Positions 1 through 11,486 are shown, numbered from the stretch's first letter. The stretch: 64,000 bases of DNA from Schizosaccharomyces osmophilus (GCF_027921745.1 NC_079238.1:1054001-1118000); one strand, 5' to 3'. The notes: generated by a model not told the origin, from the sequence alone. Made by a program: numbers and translations.

Positions 1-901
1 GGATTTCAAGAAAAGCATGGAGACCCTTCTTCCTCATATGATCCTTCTCACGCAACTCCTCGATATCCTTCTATTCAAAACGCTCCTCCTCATCTTCGTC
101 CTCATTCCCTTGCTTCGAACGTGCATCCCCCTCATGCCTCCGACTATAGCATTCCCACTATGCCGACTACTTCTTCTATTCCACAGACGTCTTCTGCTAC
201 CAGTGAATTTAATACGCAAGCAAATTTAAATACAGCACGCCGGGGTCCTTATCCAGCTTCTTCATACCATCCTTATACCTCGTCTTCTGGGGTTCCACCA
301 GCTGTACCTTCGTATCCTGTTCCATCTACGGCTACTCCTTCTATCTCAAGTACACCCTCTGCAACGCCTTTACCTTCCACTGGTAGCAAAGCCGGTACCG
401 AAGCACCACAACCTTACTCCGTTCCTCCTTCCGTTGCCAAAGTTTTTTCATCTTTCACGGCACAAGAATTACTAACCATGCTTACTCAGCTTCAAACGGT
501 GGTCCATGTAGCTCCTGATGAGGCTAGACGCTTATTAAATGCAAATCCCGCCCTTCCTTATGCTGCCTTCCAGGCCATGCTTTTAATGAATATGATTGAT
601 TCTCGTGTATTACAACAGGTTGTTTTGTCAATGCGTAATAATCCTACTCCTCCTGCTCCTCAGGCTCCTTCACGTCCAACTTCAACCGCTCGTCCTGATA
701 CTTCTGCAAATAAAGATCCTACGAACACTGAAGCAAAACGAGTAAGTTTTTCTTCATCCTCTTCTGTTTACTAATATTTCTCTTGTATAGATGGCACTTA
801 TAAATCAACTTATGACACTTACTCCCGAACAAATTCAGTCTTTACCACCCGCACAACGAGAACAAATTATTGCAATTCGTCGACAGCACGGTGCTTTCTA
901 G
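1..901 (+). CDS. ctf1: Cleavage stimulation factor CstF-64 homologue Ctf1 (3' part only)
   Basis: Pre-mRNA 3'-end processing factor (CstF-64/Rna15 family), nuclear. The frame is open from base 1, so the N-terminal RRM lies outside the window. Visible are a Pro/Ser/Thr-rich linker, then a hinge-like segment (about 430-640, with the helix LLTMLTQLQTVVHVAPDEA) that binds CstF-77 in this family, then a final exon encoding the conserved C-terminal three-helix domain (LTPEQIQSLPPAQREQI) that contacts Pcf11-type partners. Exons: 1-741 and 791-901. The intron 742-790 has donor GTAAGT, branch CTAAT and acceptor TATAG, and is phase 0. The last exon adds 36 residues and a TAG. Family assignment is firm; the symbol is by orthology and gene order. 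Confidence 0.9.
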
Positions 902-1512
902 GGAGTCGGACATGTCTGAATAAATAGTGGTATTCATTTCTTTTCTTTGGGTTTTGTATCAAAAAGCTTTTCTTTCTTTCGGTGTTTATAATTAATTGTC
1001 ATGTAAACTTAATCATGCTTATTTTATTTGTTACTTTTTATCGTTTCATAAGGTTAGATGGTTTATGGATTTAGTAATTAGTTTCAATCTTTTCTACAAA
1101 ACATTATAAGTTTGGTATGAATGTTATTCGTAGATATTTTTTTTTTACTCGTCCTCTAGTTGGAATTCCATACTCGTTCCTGCAAGTTACTATGCACGCG
1201 CAATCATGCCAGAAAGTAGAAGCTCTTGTAAATTATTAAATACATACAGCTTTAGATTTCGTGATAAAAGACACTGTAAAAGAGTACATATTTGATATAT
1301 CTCGTCCTTGAAAGGCATTGCTGCAAGAATCAATAAAACAATTACCTACGCAGTTAACGATTGCATGATTATAAAATTCTAAAAATAATAAAATTTAAGA
1401 AGATATATCAATTCCTTAAAGTATGTGTACATACATAACTACAGAAATTATACCTTAAGTGTATACGAGCTTGCCTGCTACCTACTTACTACTATAAACA
1501 ATTATTGCCAAA
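902..1512. other. Intergenic ctf1-dad4
   Basis: AT-rich spacer holding the ctf1 3' untranslated region and the dad4 promoter. I see no gene in it. Confidence 0.6.
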
Positions 1513-1800
1513 ATGAATAACCCTATGGAAGAGCAGCAAAGCGCTCTTTTAGGAAGGATTGTGAATAATGTAGAGAAATTGAATGAAAATGTTTGCAGAT
1601 TAAATCATGCATTGCAGGTAAGCTTTGTTATTACATTGTTTTCAATGATTAAAGAAATTGTTCATTTAGTTACTGATCGGTTATAGAACATTAATATGTC
1701 AAACATGAACGTAGAATTAATAAGCCAAATGTGGGCAAACTATGCGCGAAATGCAAAATTCCATTTGGAAGAAACAGGCAATTTGAAGGATCCAATTTAA
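1513..1800 (+). CDS. dad4: DASH/DAM complex subunit Dad4
   Basis: Small coiled-coil subunit of the DASH complex, which couples kinetochores to spindle microtubule plus ends. Exons 1513-1617 and 1687-1800 give a 72-residue protein, the same length as budding yeast Dad4. The N-terminal half carries the typical pattern ([21 protein letters not shown]) and the second exon the conserved [19 protein letters not shown]. The intron 1618-1686 is phase 0. It is too small for an ORF scan because of the intron, and was recovered by joining the two frames. It lies downstream of ctf1 on the same strand and converges on vti1. Confidence 0.9.
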
Positions 1801-1818
1801 GCATTAAGCTGGAGCTAA

Positions 1819-2930
1819 TTAGCGAAATTTATTGTAAAGAATGAGAAGAATAAGAATGACCAAAATAGCAATGATGCCTGTTGTAAAGAATCGGTTCATG
1901 GCAAGTCTAAAGCAATGTTAGCCATAAGTTCATTTTTCACACGAAAAAGCCCCCGAATTCAAGAATCTAAAAAATTGGAAAATTTAACCTCCTTCTTTGA
2001 TTAAGATTACCTTCTCGCCATAGTTTTCAACGTTCTCAAGCTGCGATCTAGATGTCCAGATGTATCTCCTAACTAGTAGAGATAATTAGTTGAAAAGAAC
2101 AAATAGAAAAGAACTGAACTCAACGTTTAGCGTGGAGAGATAACTCCAATAAGCTATAGAATACAGTACATGTAGTTATAATCTCACCTAGCTTAAAGGT
2201 CGAGTAATTCAGCTTCTTACCACTCCTAAAGAATGTTCCAATTGATTTCGTTGTCCATGAAGATCGCGTAAAATGTTTGCTCCTACACCCTCTGTTTCGT
2301 TGGCAACACGCTGTGAATCGAGAAGCCTTTGTGATGCTTCTTCCAGTCGATTATTTCCATGTAACAAGCGAGTTCTCTGATCATAATCTTGATCCACACC
2401 CTTATACTCATCAGCTGTAGTATCTCGCTGTCCAAAGAGGGCTTTTCGATTGGCACTAGCCATTTCAGTTTTCTAGATTTTAAATGTTAATTGCTATAAA
2501 CAGTTGACGTCTAGGAGACTGAAATAAGTTTAAAAACTTTTGCATTTATTTTGTTCTTAAATCCACTGTTTCCTTTGGTTGCTCACTTACAAAAACATGT
2601 CTCCATTCTTCTAATTTCGTCCGATAGCTTCTGGTCCGGCCATTCAAAGCACCTCGCTCTGCAGTGGGGACACTTCCGGCTTCAATCTCTATTTGTCCAA
2701 TCTTCAATTTATTAGTAAGTTGTTTTTCTTACGGAAGCATTTCGTTCATCTTACCACTTCGTCAATTTCATTTAAAAGTCGTTGACAAGCCTGAGACGCT
2801 GTATTGTCAGCAGTTCTTGCCAAATCGTTCAATTTCTCTTCAATATCCGCTGCAAGTAAACTGTCATTTGTTAGAATGTAATTAGAAGGAATTCTCACTC
2901 GTACCGGTACTCCTGCTCATAGGTCTCCAT
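1819..2930 (-). CDS. vti1: Qb-SNARE Vti1 (v-SNARE, Golgi/endosome)
   Basis: SNARE for Golgi-to-vacuole and endosomal membrane fusion. Six coding exons on the minus strand: 2899-2930, 2755-2860, 2591-2701, 2221-2472, 2011-2072 and 1819-1906, giving 216 residues, close to the family norm. The protein starts METYEQEYRY, then has a three-helix Habc-like region. The SNARE motif (RLEEASQRLLDSQRVANETE... then DRSLRTLKTMARR) spans the exon 4/5 junction. The last exon is a hydrophobic tail anchor (FFTTGIIAILVILILLILYN) ending in four polar residues. The exon 1 donor is GTGAGA, so that first junction is the least certain. An in-frame ATG at 2463 is internal and not the start. Confidence 0.88.
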
Positions 2931-3188
2931 ATTTTGGAATTATCCTAATTCTTCAATGTAAATACAGATAGAATTCCTAAAACTCGATGAATCTATTCAA
3001 CTATAAGCGTATATGTAGGTAGAGGATTACAGTTCATACGTGTTGGTATTCTTTATAAGAATATAATCAAAAAGCTATAATATACAAACAAAACAAGTTG
3101 GTCTTTAAAGAAATTCAAGAGAAATGATAAGTGGAATGTATGTATTGAATCATAAATAGTTCTAGTCGTAAAATTTGCATTAAACTCG

Positions 3189-4619
3189 TCATATGTTGTT
3201 TTGAGATGAAAATAGAAGATGGCTTAGTTCGCTCTCAAAAGATTGAAATTGATTCTTCCAATACTGAACTCCAAATCCAATATCTTCATGGATATCTCTT
3301 ACGATATAGCCCTCTGATTCTGCTGATTCAAGCTGTTCCATGGTCACTCCAATAGACCAATGCAGCTTCATAGCGCATTGTGAGATCGTTATACTTGGCT
3401 GCATTGTCTGCATTAAGGCAGAGAGGAATTTTTCTTTTTGATTGGGAAGTTTGAGCTGAAATAACAATGCTCCAGATGATAACTTGGAAACGGAAATTCC
3501 TAAGTCAAGGTTAGAAAAAAGTTCGCAGGCTTTTGCAAAGTCAGCTGGAGAAACAAGTTCAGTTTTTCGAGCCCGGTTATACATAGCCCAGGCATGGGTC
3601 ATGGTTACGGTATCGGTATCGGATTTTAAATGATTAAGTAATAATTCAGAAATACTTTTACATAGCTCCACCTGAAATAAGCGCGCGTTGGAGTTGTCAG
3701 AAACCATGTTTGCGTAATTGTTCCTCAATAAACCCAACTGATGTGTACGTTTCAAGAGTTGCTGAACTTGATCTGATTGCTTAGCAAATCCGGCAAGGTT
3801 TTGTATTCGCTCCACGAATTGATCTGCCAATTCCATCGTCTCTTGGGTTAGCGAAAAAAAGGCGTCTAAATCTTGAAATGCTCTAACAAGTGTCTGCCCA
3901 TTATGAGCAAGTTTGAGGGCATGAGATTGCTGAAGATCATGAATTCCTCCTATTCGTAGAGATTTTTCATTGATTATTTTCTTGAGATGATTAGTATCTT
4001 GTAAGGCGTTACTCCTATTTTCAATTAATTCCTGCCTCTGTTCATTGAGTACTTCAAAAAACTTAGAAGACCCACCATTTCGAAAGGAAAGTTGAATATG
4101 CTCTGCAGTGGGTAAACGAGTGAGCTGGGTACCGCAAATCTCGCAAAACAATAAATCCGGGTAGTTTTGAAAAGTGCAGGTAGGACAAATTCCCTTTTTT
4201 CTTTTCTCTTCTCCAGTGAGATGGCAATCTGCTTGCAAAAGACGAAATCGACCTGCGACGCCGCAATTCATGCAGGGATCCAGGGTACTCCCTAAATTAT
4301 TGTAAAAGCATATTTTACAAGCCCACTTCTCTTGCACAAATTTAAGATAGAGATGAACCTTTGGGGAAGATCGAAAATACCGTGAACTGTGATTTAGCTC
4401 AACTATATCGGACAAGCGAATTTTCAGAGAGTTCTTTTTCGGGTTTTGAAAATCTACATAAAAAACGTGTTTTTGGGAAATGTATAACGTCCCATTCGCA
4501 TAATCGAGACTCTTCTTGTCGTCAAAATATAATCCAACACAATTTTGTGCATGTACAATTTCTTCTTTGGCTTCGAGAACTGGAAGGCTGGAACTAGTGG
4601 TTTCAAGATAGAATGTCAT
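3189..4619 (-). CDS. vps36: ESCRT-II subunit Vps36
   Basis: ESCRT-II component that brings ubiquitinated cargo into multivesicular bodies at the endosome. Single exon, 476 residues. An N-terminal GLUE (split PH) domain occupies about residues 1-105. It is followed by two Npl4-type zinc fingers, WACKICFYNN...PCMNCG and GICPTCTFQNY...FCEICG, which in yeast bind ubiquitin or ESCRT-I. The C-terminal half is the EAP30 winged-helix domain. The ATG at 4619 is the first in frame. It is divergent from mnh1 across a 640-bp promoter region. Assignment is strong. Confidence 0.95.
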   Translation of the reverse strand: MTFYLETTSSSLPVLEAKEEIVHAQNCVGLYFDDKKSLDYANGTLYISQKHVFYVDFQNPKKNSLKIRLSDIVELNHSSRYFRSSPKVHLYLKFVQEKWACKICFYNNLGSTLDPCMNCGVAGRFRLLQADCHLTGEEKRKKGICPTCTFQNYPDLLFCEICGTQLTRLPTAEHIQLSFRNGGSSKFFEVLNEQRQELIENRSNALQDTNHLKKIINEKSLRIGGIHDLQQSHALKLAHNGQTLVRAFQDLDAFFSLTQETMELADQFVERIQNLAGFAKQSDQVQQLLKRTHQLGLLRNNYANMVSDNSNARLFQVELCKSISELLLNHLKSDTDTVTMTHAWAMYNRARKTELVSPADFAKACELFSNLDLGISVSKLSSGALLFQLKLPNQKEKFLSALMQTMQPSITISQCAMKLHWSIGVTMEQLESAESEGYIVRDIHEDIGFGVQYWKNQFQSFESELSHLLFSSQNNI

Positions 4620-5261
4620 GAAAGCTTGAATTTCTAGCTAAGAGTGGATCAAGGACGATAAGGGCAATTGCATTGGTCGTAACTTACCAGAATTTTTTCG
4701 GTATGTTTCGTGAAATCCAAATGCGTAAAGCAGTTTATTTCAAAAATAGTACAATACTCAATAACTAGTTCTTAAGCCGCGACAGTCAAGGGAAACAAGC
4801 ACGGTATTTCGCTTTTTTTATTGACTTCCAAATCAGAAAGTAAGCCCATCCAAAAAGAAAGCAATTGATATGATAGACGCTTCAGAAAGTGATTGTTTAT
4901 GTTGAATACAGGAACGGTTTCTCGTGAAACTCCTCAGAACTCGGTTTTTCTCCGGTTCTCGTATGGCTTACCACTTAAACAAAAATCCTTTAGTAACAAA
5001 ACAGTGAAATGAAAAGCAACACTTTATATTCCTTGTAAAGACAACTTTTGAAGCCGATTGACAAAGATGCCCCCATCAACCCAAATTGTAGCCTACAGTA
5101 TAGTAGCCGGAATAGACCAACGGAACGAGTTCGTTATTGTATTTAAGCATGTTATTTGATCACAGAAGCAAAAATAGTGTATTGCATTCGGGCTCGCTAA
5201 TATATAAAGGACGAAGAAAAAGAGTTGGTAAAGGACTTAGTCATTTTCAATACATTGAAGC
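4620..5261. other. Divergent promoter region vps36-mnh1
   Basis: Spacer between two divergent genes. A TATATAAAG motif stands about 60 bp before the mnh1 start (near 5200). No further gene seen. Confidence 0.5.
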
Positions 5262-6103
5262 ATGAGTAGTGATTTCTACGTGCGTTATTAGTATGGAATT
5301 TTGTTTTCTCTTGATGAACAAGGAATGCTAACGTTTGCTACAAAGTTCGGGTCACTATGGCCGATTTGGACATGAGTTTTTGGGTACGCACTTAGGAAGC
5401 AGTTTGTTTACGTGGACTTTATAAGGAATGGCATTTTAACTAGGAAATTAGAGTTTGATTACCACAGCGATGGACTTGGTATGGGATTTTGAAGCATAAA
5501 ATTGGCGATTGTGCTCCATATGGGAGCAGGTTTCAATTCTTGATGCTAACAAAACCAAAGCCCGTTACGCCAACAATTCGAATTATAGAAACGATTCGCT
5601 GATTCGAAAAGAGAGTATGTATTGGTGGTGAAGTGTTCTTGTTCATGTTAACAACTGTGGTACCAAGTGTACGTTAGTCCTTTAGTGTTGAAAGAAGTCC
5701 AAGCAATTGTGGAAGAAAGTGATATTATTAAGTATGCTCTTAAAGATTGCCTGGCTTTGTACTTACGTTATTTCCTCTAGAGAATCTGATGAGCAATGGC
5801 CTAGGAAAAACAAGGATGGGAAACAGGAATTAGAAATCCGAATGAACGGACAGCATATTATGTTTGAGGTATGTTTTATACTTTTGAAGGTTAAAAGTTG
5901 CTACTGACCATTCATTGGTTTGCATTTGGATAACTTCTAACCAAGGCGAAATTTAGACTAGTAAACTGGGTAGTTTGGCGGATGTTCAAAATAGCGAAGA
6001 CCCTGAAGGTTTGCGAGTATTTTACTATTTAATTCAAGATCTCAAAGCTTTGTGTTTCAGCTTAATTTCTCTCAATTTCAAGCTGCGACCAGTGAAAACA
6101 TAG
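5262..6103 (+). CDS. mnh1: Mago nashi homologue (exon junction complex subunit Mnh1)
   Basis: Magoh partner of Y14 in the exon junction complex. Seven small exons: 5262-5290, 5346-5383, 5452-5478, 5561-5614, 5668-5731, 5781-5868 and 5957-6103. All phases close and give 148 residues, one longer than animal Mago. The peptide begins [21 protein letters not shown] and includes [26 protein letters not shown] and [17 protein letters not shown], the most conserved Mago segments. It ends FKLRPVKT. It has six introns, the most of any gene here. It runs in tandem with rpa43. No Y14 gene is nearby. Confidence 0.93.
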
Positions 6104-6806
6104 CTGTCGTGTCATGTGTGCTACAAAATCAGTCAAATGCAATGGTGGATTAAAATATGCTACAATCATTCTTCTATCCTTTTGAACCCTTGCTGGTTCT
6201 CTTTAAAAGCCTTTGATCGTGTTTTGGGAAAGACGTGGTATATGATACTTGTTTGAAGCGTTTTTCCTCTGAAAGAATTTTTCCCCATTTTGAGTACAGG
6301 CAAACGCGAGGCAAAAATTAAACAAGATACAAGTACCTAGCAAGACCTTTGGTATCGTATCTGGATGCTGCTGCCACTGTTACTGCTATTCGCCAAAGTT
6401 TTCATGTGGGCATTAGCCTAATAACGTTTTCTATAAATTTTGTTTGTGTTTTACCTCTCATTCCTTCGTTTTAGTTGGCATAGTTTTCTGTATACTGAAT
6501 TTTTTGCTCGTACCGCGAAAATATTGAAACATTCCATTTATAATGATTTGTTACTGTTATTTCTTTTATTTTCAATTACTATCTTATATTGTTTTCAATG
6601 AAATTGACAAATAAATGATACAGCTATTGGGACAAGACGCCAGTTACTCTCAAGATAATGCTTGCAAACACAGTAAAGAGGATTCTTAATTGTAATTTTA
6701 TTTAAGGAAATATATATTTTTCCTAATAAATTTTGGCTAAGAATTAGGTAGTTGGCAAGTTAAGAGTTTGGTTTTCCTACTGAAGGATTTCTTGCGTTCT
6801 GCCAAC
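6104..6806. other. Intergenic mnh1-rpa43
   Basis: About 700 bp with several short stop-interrupted hydrophobic readings (for instance near 6157 and 6350-6420). They do not join with convincing splice signals and I recognise no protein. Probably the mnh1 3' UTR and rpa43 promoter. Confidence 0.4.
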
Positions 6807-7474
6807 ATGCCCGATTTATCATTGTACAAACAGACGGTCGATTTGTACCTTTCCATTGCTCCTGCGCATAGCAGGAATCCTCTTGCTGCCATTCATGAGC
6901 ATCTGGATAGTATGATTCTCAGCAAAATGCCTCGAATCAATGGAATTTTGTTGGCGTACGACAATGTTCAATTTTTGGATAAGAGCGCAAAAGTCATGTA
7001 TGATTCTCCATTTTCCTATTGTTGGATTCGTGTAGACGTTTTAGTTTTTTCTCCAAAGAAAGGAGATCGTCTTGGTAGGTGTTTTTTAGGTGCATATTTT
7101 CCAAGGTTTTTCTTGGTCTGCCATAGTAGCAAAAGGAACTAGAAATACTAATGTTATGTATTTTTAGAAGGAAAAATTAATTTGGTGAGCCCTAGTCATA
7201 TTGGTCTTTTGATTTTGGGGATTTTCAATGCATCCATTCCTCGGAAGTCCATTCCTTCTTCTTGGACCTTTAGTGAACCGGATACTACAGAAGAACAAGG
7301 CCGCTGGAAGACTAAGGAAGAGAAGACCGTCGAGCCTGGGCAGTCGTTGGAATTTCAAGTAGATGGGTAAGTAAACTTCACCTTTGGTTTTGCTATAATT
7401 AACATGAAATAATTAGGCTTCAACGAGAGGCTGGCTTGACAATGGTGCAGGGAACGTTAATCGAAAAATCTTAG
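6807..7474 (+). CDS. rpa43: RNA polymerase I stalk subunit Rpa43
   Basis: Stalk subunit of RNA polymerase I that contacts the initiation factor Rrn3 in rRNA transcription. Exons 6807-7074, 7168-7366 and 7417-7474 give 174 residues, close to the S. pombe protein. The N-terminal tip-associated part is MPDLSLYKQTVDLYLSIAPA. The second part is the OB-fold-like domain with KINLVSPSHIGLLILGIFNASIP. I start at the ATG at 6807, because the upstream in-frame codons include no ATG. Branch TACTAAT precedes the first acceptor. Runs in tandem with mnh1 and atg3. Confidence 0.9.
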
Positions 7475-8124
7475 TTTTGGAATAGACGATAGGAATAAGG
7501 ATTTTTTTGGGCTCGGGTGTACAAGTTGTAAAGCTGCTTTACTCGTAATTTCTTTTCAGTTGCCAATTTGAGGATGGTATTTCAGTATTATTTATAACTA
7601 CTTGACCAGTGTAAAATAGCTAATAAAAGCATCAAGTACCGGTGGGTAATCCACTAACTGAAGACCCTAATGAAACTAGTGAGAAAGCTCATTCAGAACC
7701 ATCACAACAATAGCCATCAGAAGAATAAAATTATTTAAGGATTTTGCATTTATGTACAGTGTGTATCAGCTAACTTCGTTTTGTTAACGTGTCTAAGAAA
7801 GTAGTTATTTGGTTTTGGTTCAGCATCACTTTTTACATTATCAATGGAATAGATTTTATAATCTTTACACAATTTTTTTTTGATTAAATTTATATTTTCA
7901 ACAATCATTTCCTTCACTTTCATAATTCTCTCCCAATTGCAAATCAAAAATTCAAAGTGTCGCCAAGGTTCCTCCAAATCTTTTCTGTGGCTTGTAAATA
8001 GAAATTTCTTTCTTTCTTTATTTTAATATAAAAACCACGAACGTATTTCTAACTATTCTGAATATTATGACACTTCTCCTATATATTTACTAGGCTACCA
8101 ACCACTTAACTTCAACCATTAGCA
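7475..8124. other. Intergenic rpa43-atg3
   Basis: rpa43 3' UTR and atg3 promoter. The minus strand of 7750-8000 is open for about 84 codons with a Lys/Glu/Ile-rich peptide (LEEPWRHFEFLICNWERIM) but has no ATG at its start and no recognisable family. It is treated as unproven (see findings). Confidence 0.4.
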
Positions 8125-9078
8125 ATGGCACAGCGATTAACATCAGCATTTTTGAACTGGCGGGAGCATATAACAGCCGCCAGTAAAAGCTCGAATTTTG
8201 AAACGACTGGAATGATAAGTCCTGATGAGGTACGATTTTGAAACTGAACGTTTCTTTAGAACAATTTCTAACATGTAAACAGTTTGTTCTAGCAGGCGAT
8301 TATTTAGTAACAAAGTTTCCTACTTGGAGTTGGGAGTATGGCGATCGCATTCGAGGATTTTTACCTAAAGACAAGCAATATTTGGTAACCCGGCATGGTA
8401 AGTCACAGAAGAAAGAAATCTGTATAGACTTATTCTAATTTTCTAGTCTTGTCTGTACCTAGAGAGATCAATATTGATGTCAATGGAGATTGGGTGGATG
8501 TAGACACGGAAGATTCCAAGTTTAAGCTTTCAGGCATGGACGACACTTCATCCGTAAGTAGTATTCATAGCGAGCAGAGCGGGTCTTTGCCTCAAGAACG
8601 ATCTAATAGTGCTTTCGGATCTACTAAAATTGCCGGTAATTTGTCAGATTCCGAAAGTTTACCGCTACAGGATGAAGAAGAAGATGACCTGCAGATGGTT
8701 CCCCTTAGCGTTCCTCGAAACGAAGCTCGAAGATATGATCTGTACATTGTATATGACAAATATTATCGAACCCCGAGGTTATTTCTTCGTGGGTGGAATG
8801 TTGGTGGCCAGTTACTATCCATGAAAGATATTTACGAAGACGTATCCGGAGAGCATGCTGGAAAGACTGTCACCATGGAACCCTTTCCTCATTATCATTC
8901 TCATAATACAATGGCCAGTGTTCATCCGTGTAAACATGCTAGCGTCCTGCTGAAGCTCATAAAGCAGCACCGAGCAAGAAACGAGCCGATTCGTGTAGAT
9001 CAATACATGGTCCTCTTTTTAAAGTTTGTTTCGACCATGCTTCCATACTTTGAAATTGACTATACCATGCAAGCCTAA
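8125..9078 (+). CDS. atg3: Autophagy E2-like conjugating enzyme Atg3
   Basis: E2-like enzyme that transfers Atg8 to phosphatidylethanolamine during autophagosome formation. Exons 8125-8229, 8283-8397 and 8447-9078 give 283 residues. The second exon has the membrane-facing and E2-start segment (FPTWSWEYGDR). The third has a Ser/Glu/Asp-rich flexible region, then the E2 core (YDLYIVYDKYYRTPRL) and the catalytic motif HPCKHASVLL, with Cys at about residue 235. It ends with the conserved VDQYMVLFLKFVSTMLP. Both introns have clear donors and CTAAC/CTAAT branch sites. Assignment is certain. Confidence 0.97.
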
Positions 9079-9540
9079 AGTGCACAATCTTCTTTCTTTC
9101 CACTCCTTGTACTAATACATTGATATCATGATAATGCCTCCAATACGCAATGTGTTGAACATCGTTTATGTGTTTGCTGCAAGTTTTTATGATAATTTTA
9201 TGAATTTATTCTTTTTGTTGTTTTTGTTTCTGTTGATAACTTTTCGAACTTTCTTTTCTTCGTACAGAAACATTCGCCAACATAACACCGTTTTTTAGTC
9301 CTTTAGGATACACCTAGCATTCCTTTCTTTTCTCCCTAGTTTCATGAGCAATTCCCCTTCGCATAACTAAATCGGCTTATTCTTTAGAATTGTTAGTTCG
9401 TACATGTAATGAATCAATGAAACGGTGTATAAAATTTAAAGAAATCTATTTAATAATTATTGGTATATATAACCAAGCTAGTCTAATTTGTAAACGATGG
9501 GGCTTTCTTTTTATCTGTCGCATAGAAATGACTTGTATGT
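9079..9540. other. Convergent 3' spacer atg3 / CHY zinc-finger gene
   Basis: AT-rich convergent 3' region. No gene seen. Confidence 0.5.
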
Positions 9541-10098
9541 TTATCCCAAATGAGTGGTATCATCTAAAAGTTCTTCTAATTCTCTATCGTTGGGGATCAT
9601 TCTGGTATCCATATCCTCTGGGAAAGGATTCGTAGGCTTGGGTTGTTCTGTTAAGGCGCTGACAACATAATGGTTGTCACAGCTTGAAGAAAGTTAGTAC
9701 TATGAAAGGAACATGAGCTTTCAAGTTATCAAACGAAATGCACTCGCAAGACGCTTCTCGGGCTTTAGCTTATAAACGTACTTGGGACAAAATTCATCAC
9801 TATCATCCATTTCCTCTCCAAATTGGACACGAAATGCTTTGCGACATTTCTTGCATATTAAAGTCATTTCTGGAGTCCTGAGTAAAGGGTGATCAGCGAC
9901 TTCATCATGGCATTCAATGCAATCGACCCAGCGGCGGCAACAAACCGTACGAACGGAAACTTGTGCGTTTAAAACGTGCTTGCTTTACTGAGTTAGTTTA
10001 GGAAGAATAGACAAACGAGAGAATTTTTTTAAGAAAAATCACGGAAATGGTACATAGTTGTTGAGTACATTTCTTTAACCTTTATTAACTTACCACAT
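9541..10098 (-). CDS. Small CHY-type zinc-finger protein
   Basis: A 115-residue zinc protein from exons 10094-10098, 9782-9982 and 9541-9682 (minus strand). The first coding exon is only five bases, ATG plus the first two bases of a Cys codon, and gives MCKH after splicing. Ligand pairs follow in CHY order: CK-H at the N-terminus, CC-x5-C-x2-CH, then ICKKC and FCPNCDNHYVV. This looks like the fungal CHY family related to Hot13, which acts on Tim protein zinc in mitochondria, but I cannot fix the orthologue and give no symbol. Intron 1 has GTAAGT and branch ACTAAC with acceptor AAAG. Intron 2 has GTACGT and branch ACTAAC. Confidence 0.82.
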
Positions 10099-10528
10099 TT
10101 TATAAGCGTTAAACTTGTTTAGTAGAACGCCCAAATACCCATAAGATGGAGCAATTGTAAGCTTGTTAAGCAAAGATGAAATTTTTCAAGTAGGATCAAG
10201 TATGAGAGAATTGCTTCAAATACTATGAATCCGACTGTCTAAATATATGTATAAACAAAAAAGAAGAAAAAAATATAGAAGTTTTTGAAAACAAAATAAA
10301 GGGTGAAAACCTATAAAGGTTCATTTCATCTCCTATCTGGTTTGAGCTTTGCCTTGGTTCATTCATGCTTGCTATGTGCAAACATAAGGCAAATAAAAAG
10401 AATTAAACCGATAAAATCATTTTTATAAATTCCCTTATTTCATTTGTCTGGCATAAACAAATACCAAATTTCTGAAAATATCATTACCTTCCTTATATAA
10501 GAGTTTAGCCTGAAACAATCATTATAAT
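10099..10528. other. Intergenic CHY gene - dcp1
   Basis: Promoter of the CHY gene and 3' region of dcp1. No gene seen. Confidence 0.5.
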
Positions 10529-11205
10529 TTAAAACTTATGATGATACAGTCTGTTATATATACGGTTCATGTCATTCGGGTCAAACATCCATAGTCCAAC
10601 AACTTGACGGTCCTGTAATTTGTGAATTAAATAACGGTCAACCAAGTGAACATTTTGAGAATTCTCAATAAATAAGTATAAGTTTTCAGGTGAATTCCTG
10701 TTAAGTATCACATAGCCAATCCTTCCAGATTGGTCTTTAACAAGGAAAAAGGTACCTTCAATGGCAGTTTTTATCTAGTTATCGTAGTTAGCACCCAGTA
10801 ATCATTCATTGAAGATAGAGAAAAATAGATGATTATCAAAATGAAGCTAATACTTTCAGAGCTGCCACCGTGCAAATCGTCCTCAATCACATGGAAATTA
10901 CAAGTAGCATGTTTTGACTGTATGCCATTCTTGAAGAAGAAAGACGGATAGACAATGTATTACTGTAATTTCAAAGAAATAACTATCACATCCCTTCATT
11001 GAGTCAAGCTCTCCAAAGCATCGTGTAATCAAAGAAATGTACTGCTTTAGGAACCATGTTCTATACATACCCATTGCTGAGAAGGAATATCGAATTGATA
11101 AACAGCAACATGAGAAGCAATGTCAACTGTGCTAGCGATCGTGGGATAATGGAATTTCAGGACCTGCAAGTTGACAGCATCTCTAAGATTCTCTTCGTCT
11201 TCCAT
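10529..11205 (-). CDS. dcp1: mRNA decapping activator Dcp1
   Basis: EVH1-fold partner of the decapping enzyme Dcp2 in cytoplasmic mRNA decay. Exons 11071-11205 and 10529-10774 give 126 residues, matching the very short S. pombe Dcp1 (127). Key segments: MEDEENLRDAVNLQVLKFHY, IASHVAVYQFD, IEGTFFLVKDQ, YVILNRNSPENLYLFI and VVGLWMFDPNDMNRIYN. The single intron is 296 nt, long for this genome. The upstream 11206-11430 also has an exon-like acceptor and open frame but adds nothing conserved, so I take it as leader. Confidence 0.95.
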
Positions 11206-11486
11206 TTTCAGTGTGGAAATAGCTGAAAATATATACAATAAAAAAAGAAAAGAAAATGAAGCTTATAGTACGAGAAGGTACTAATTCGGTTTTTACGAAT
11301 GGTAGGTCTAATTTTTGGACTTTGTTAAGGGAGCTACTCAGTCTTCTGATATTTACAGTACTTAAGGAAGGTAAAGGGTATGGCTGATTACTTCGAAGAA
11401 ATTCTGGCAAACCTTGTTTCTAAATTAGCAATATATTAATAATTAGTAATTAAATTGTGACAAAGAAGCTTAGCGACGAAGTTAAG

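Noticed and set aside
6157-6420. Small multi-exon membrane protein (MLQSFFYPFEPLLVLF and WMLLPLLLLFAKVFMWALA pieces)
   Set aside because: Pieces are in different frames, with no good donor or branch sites joining them.
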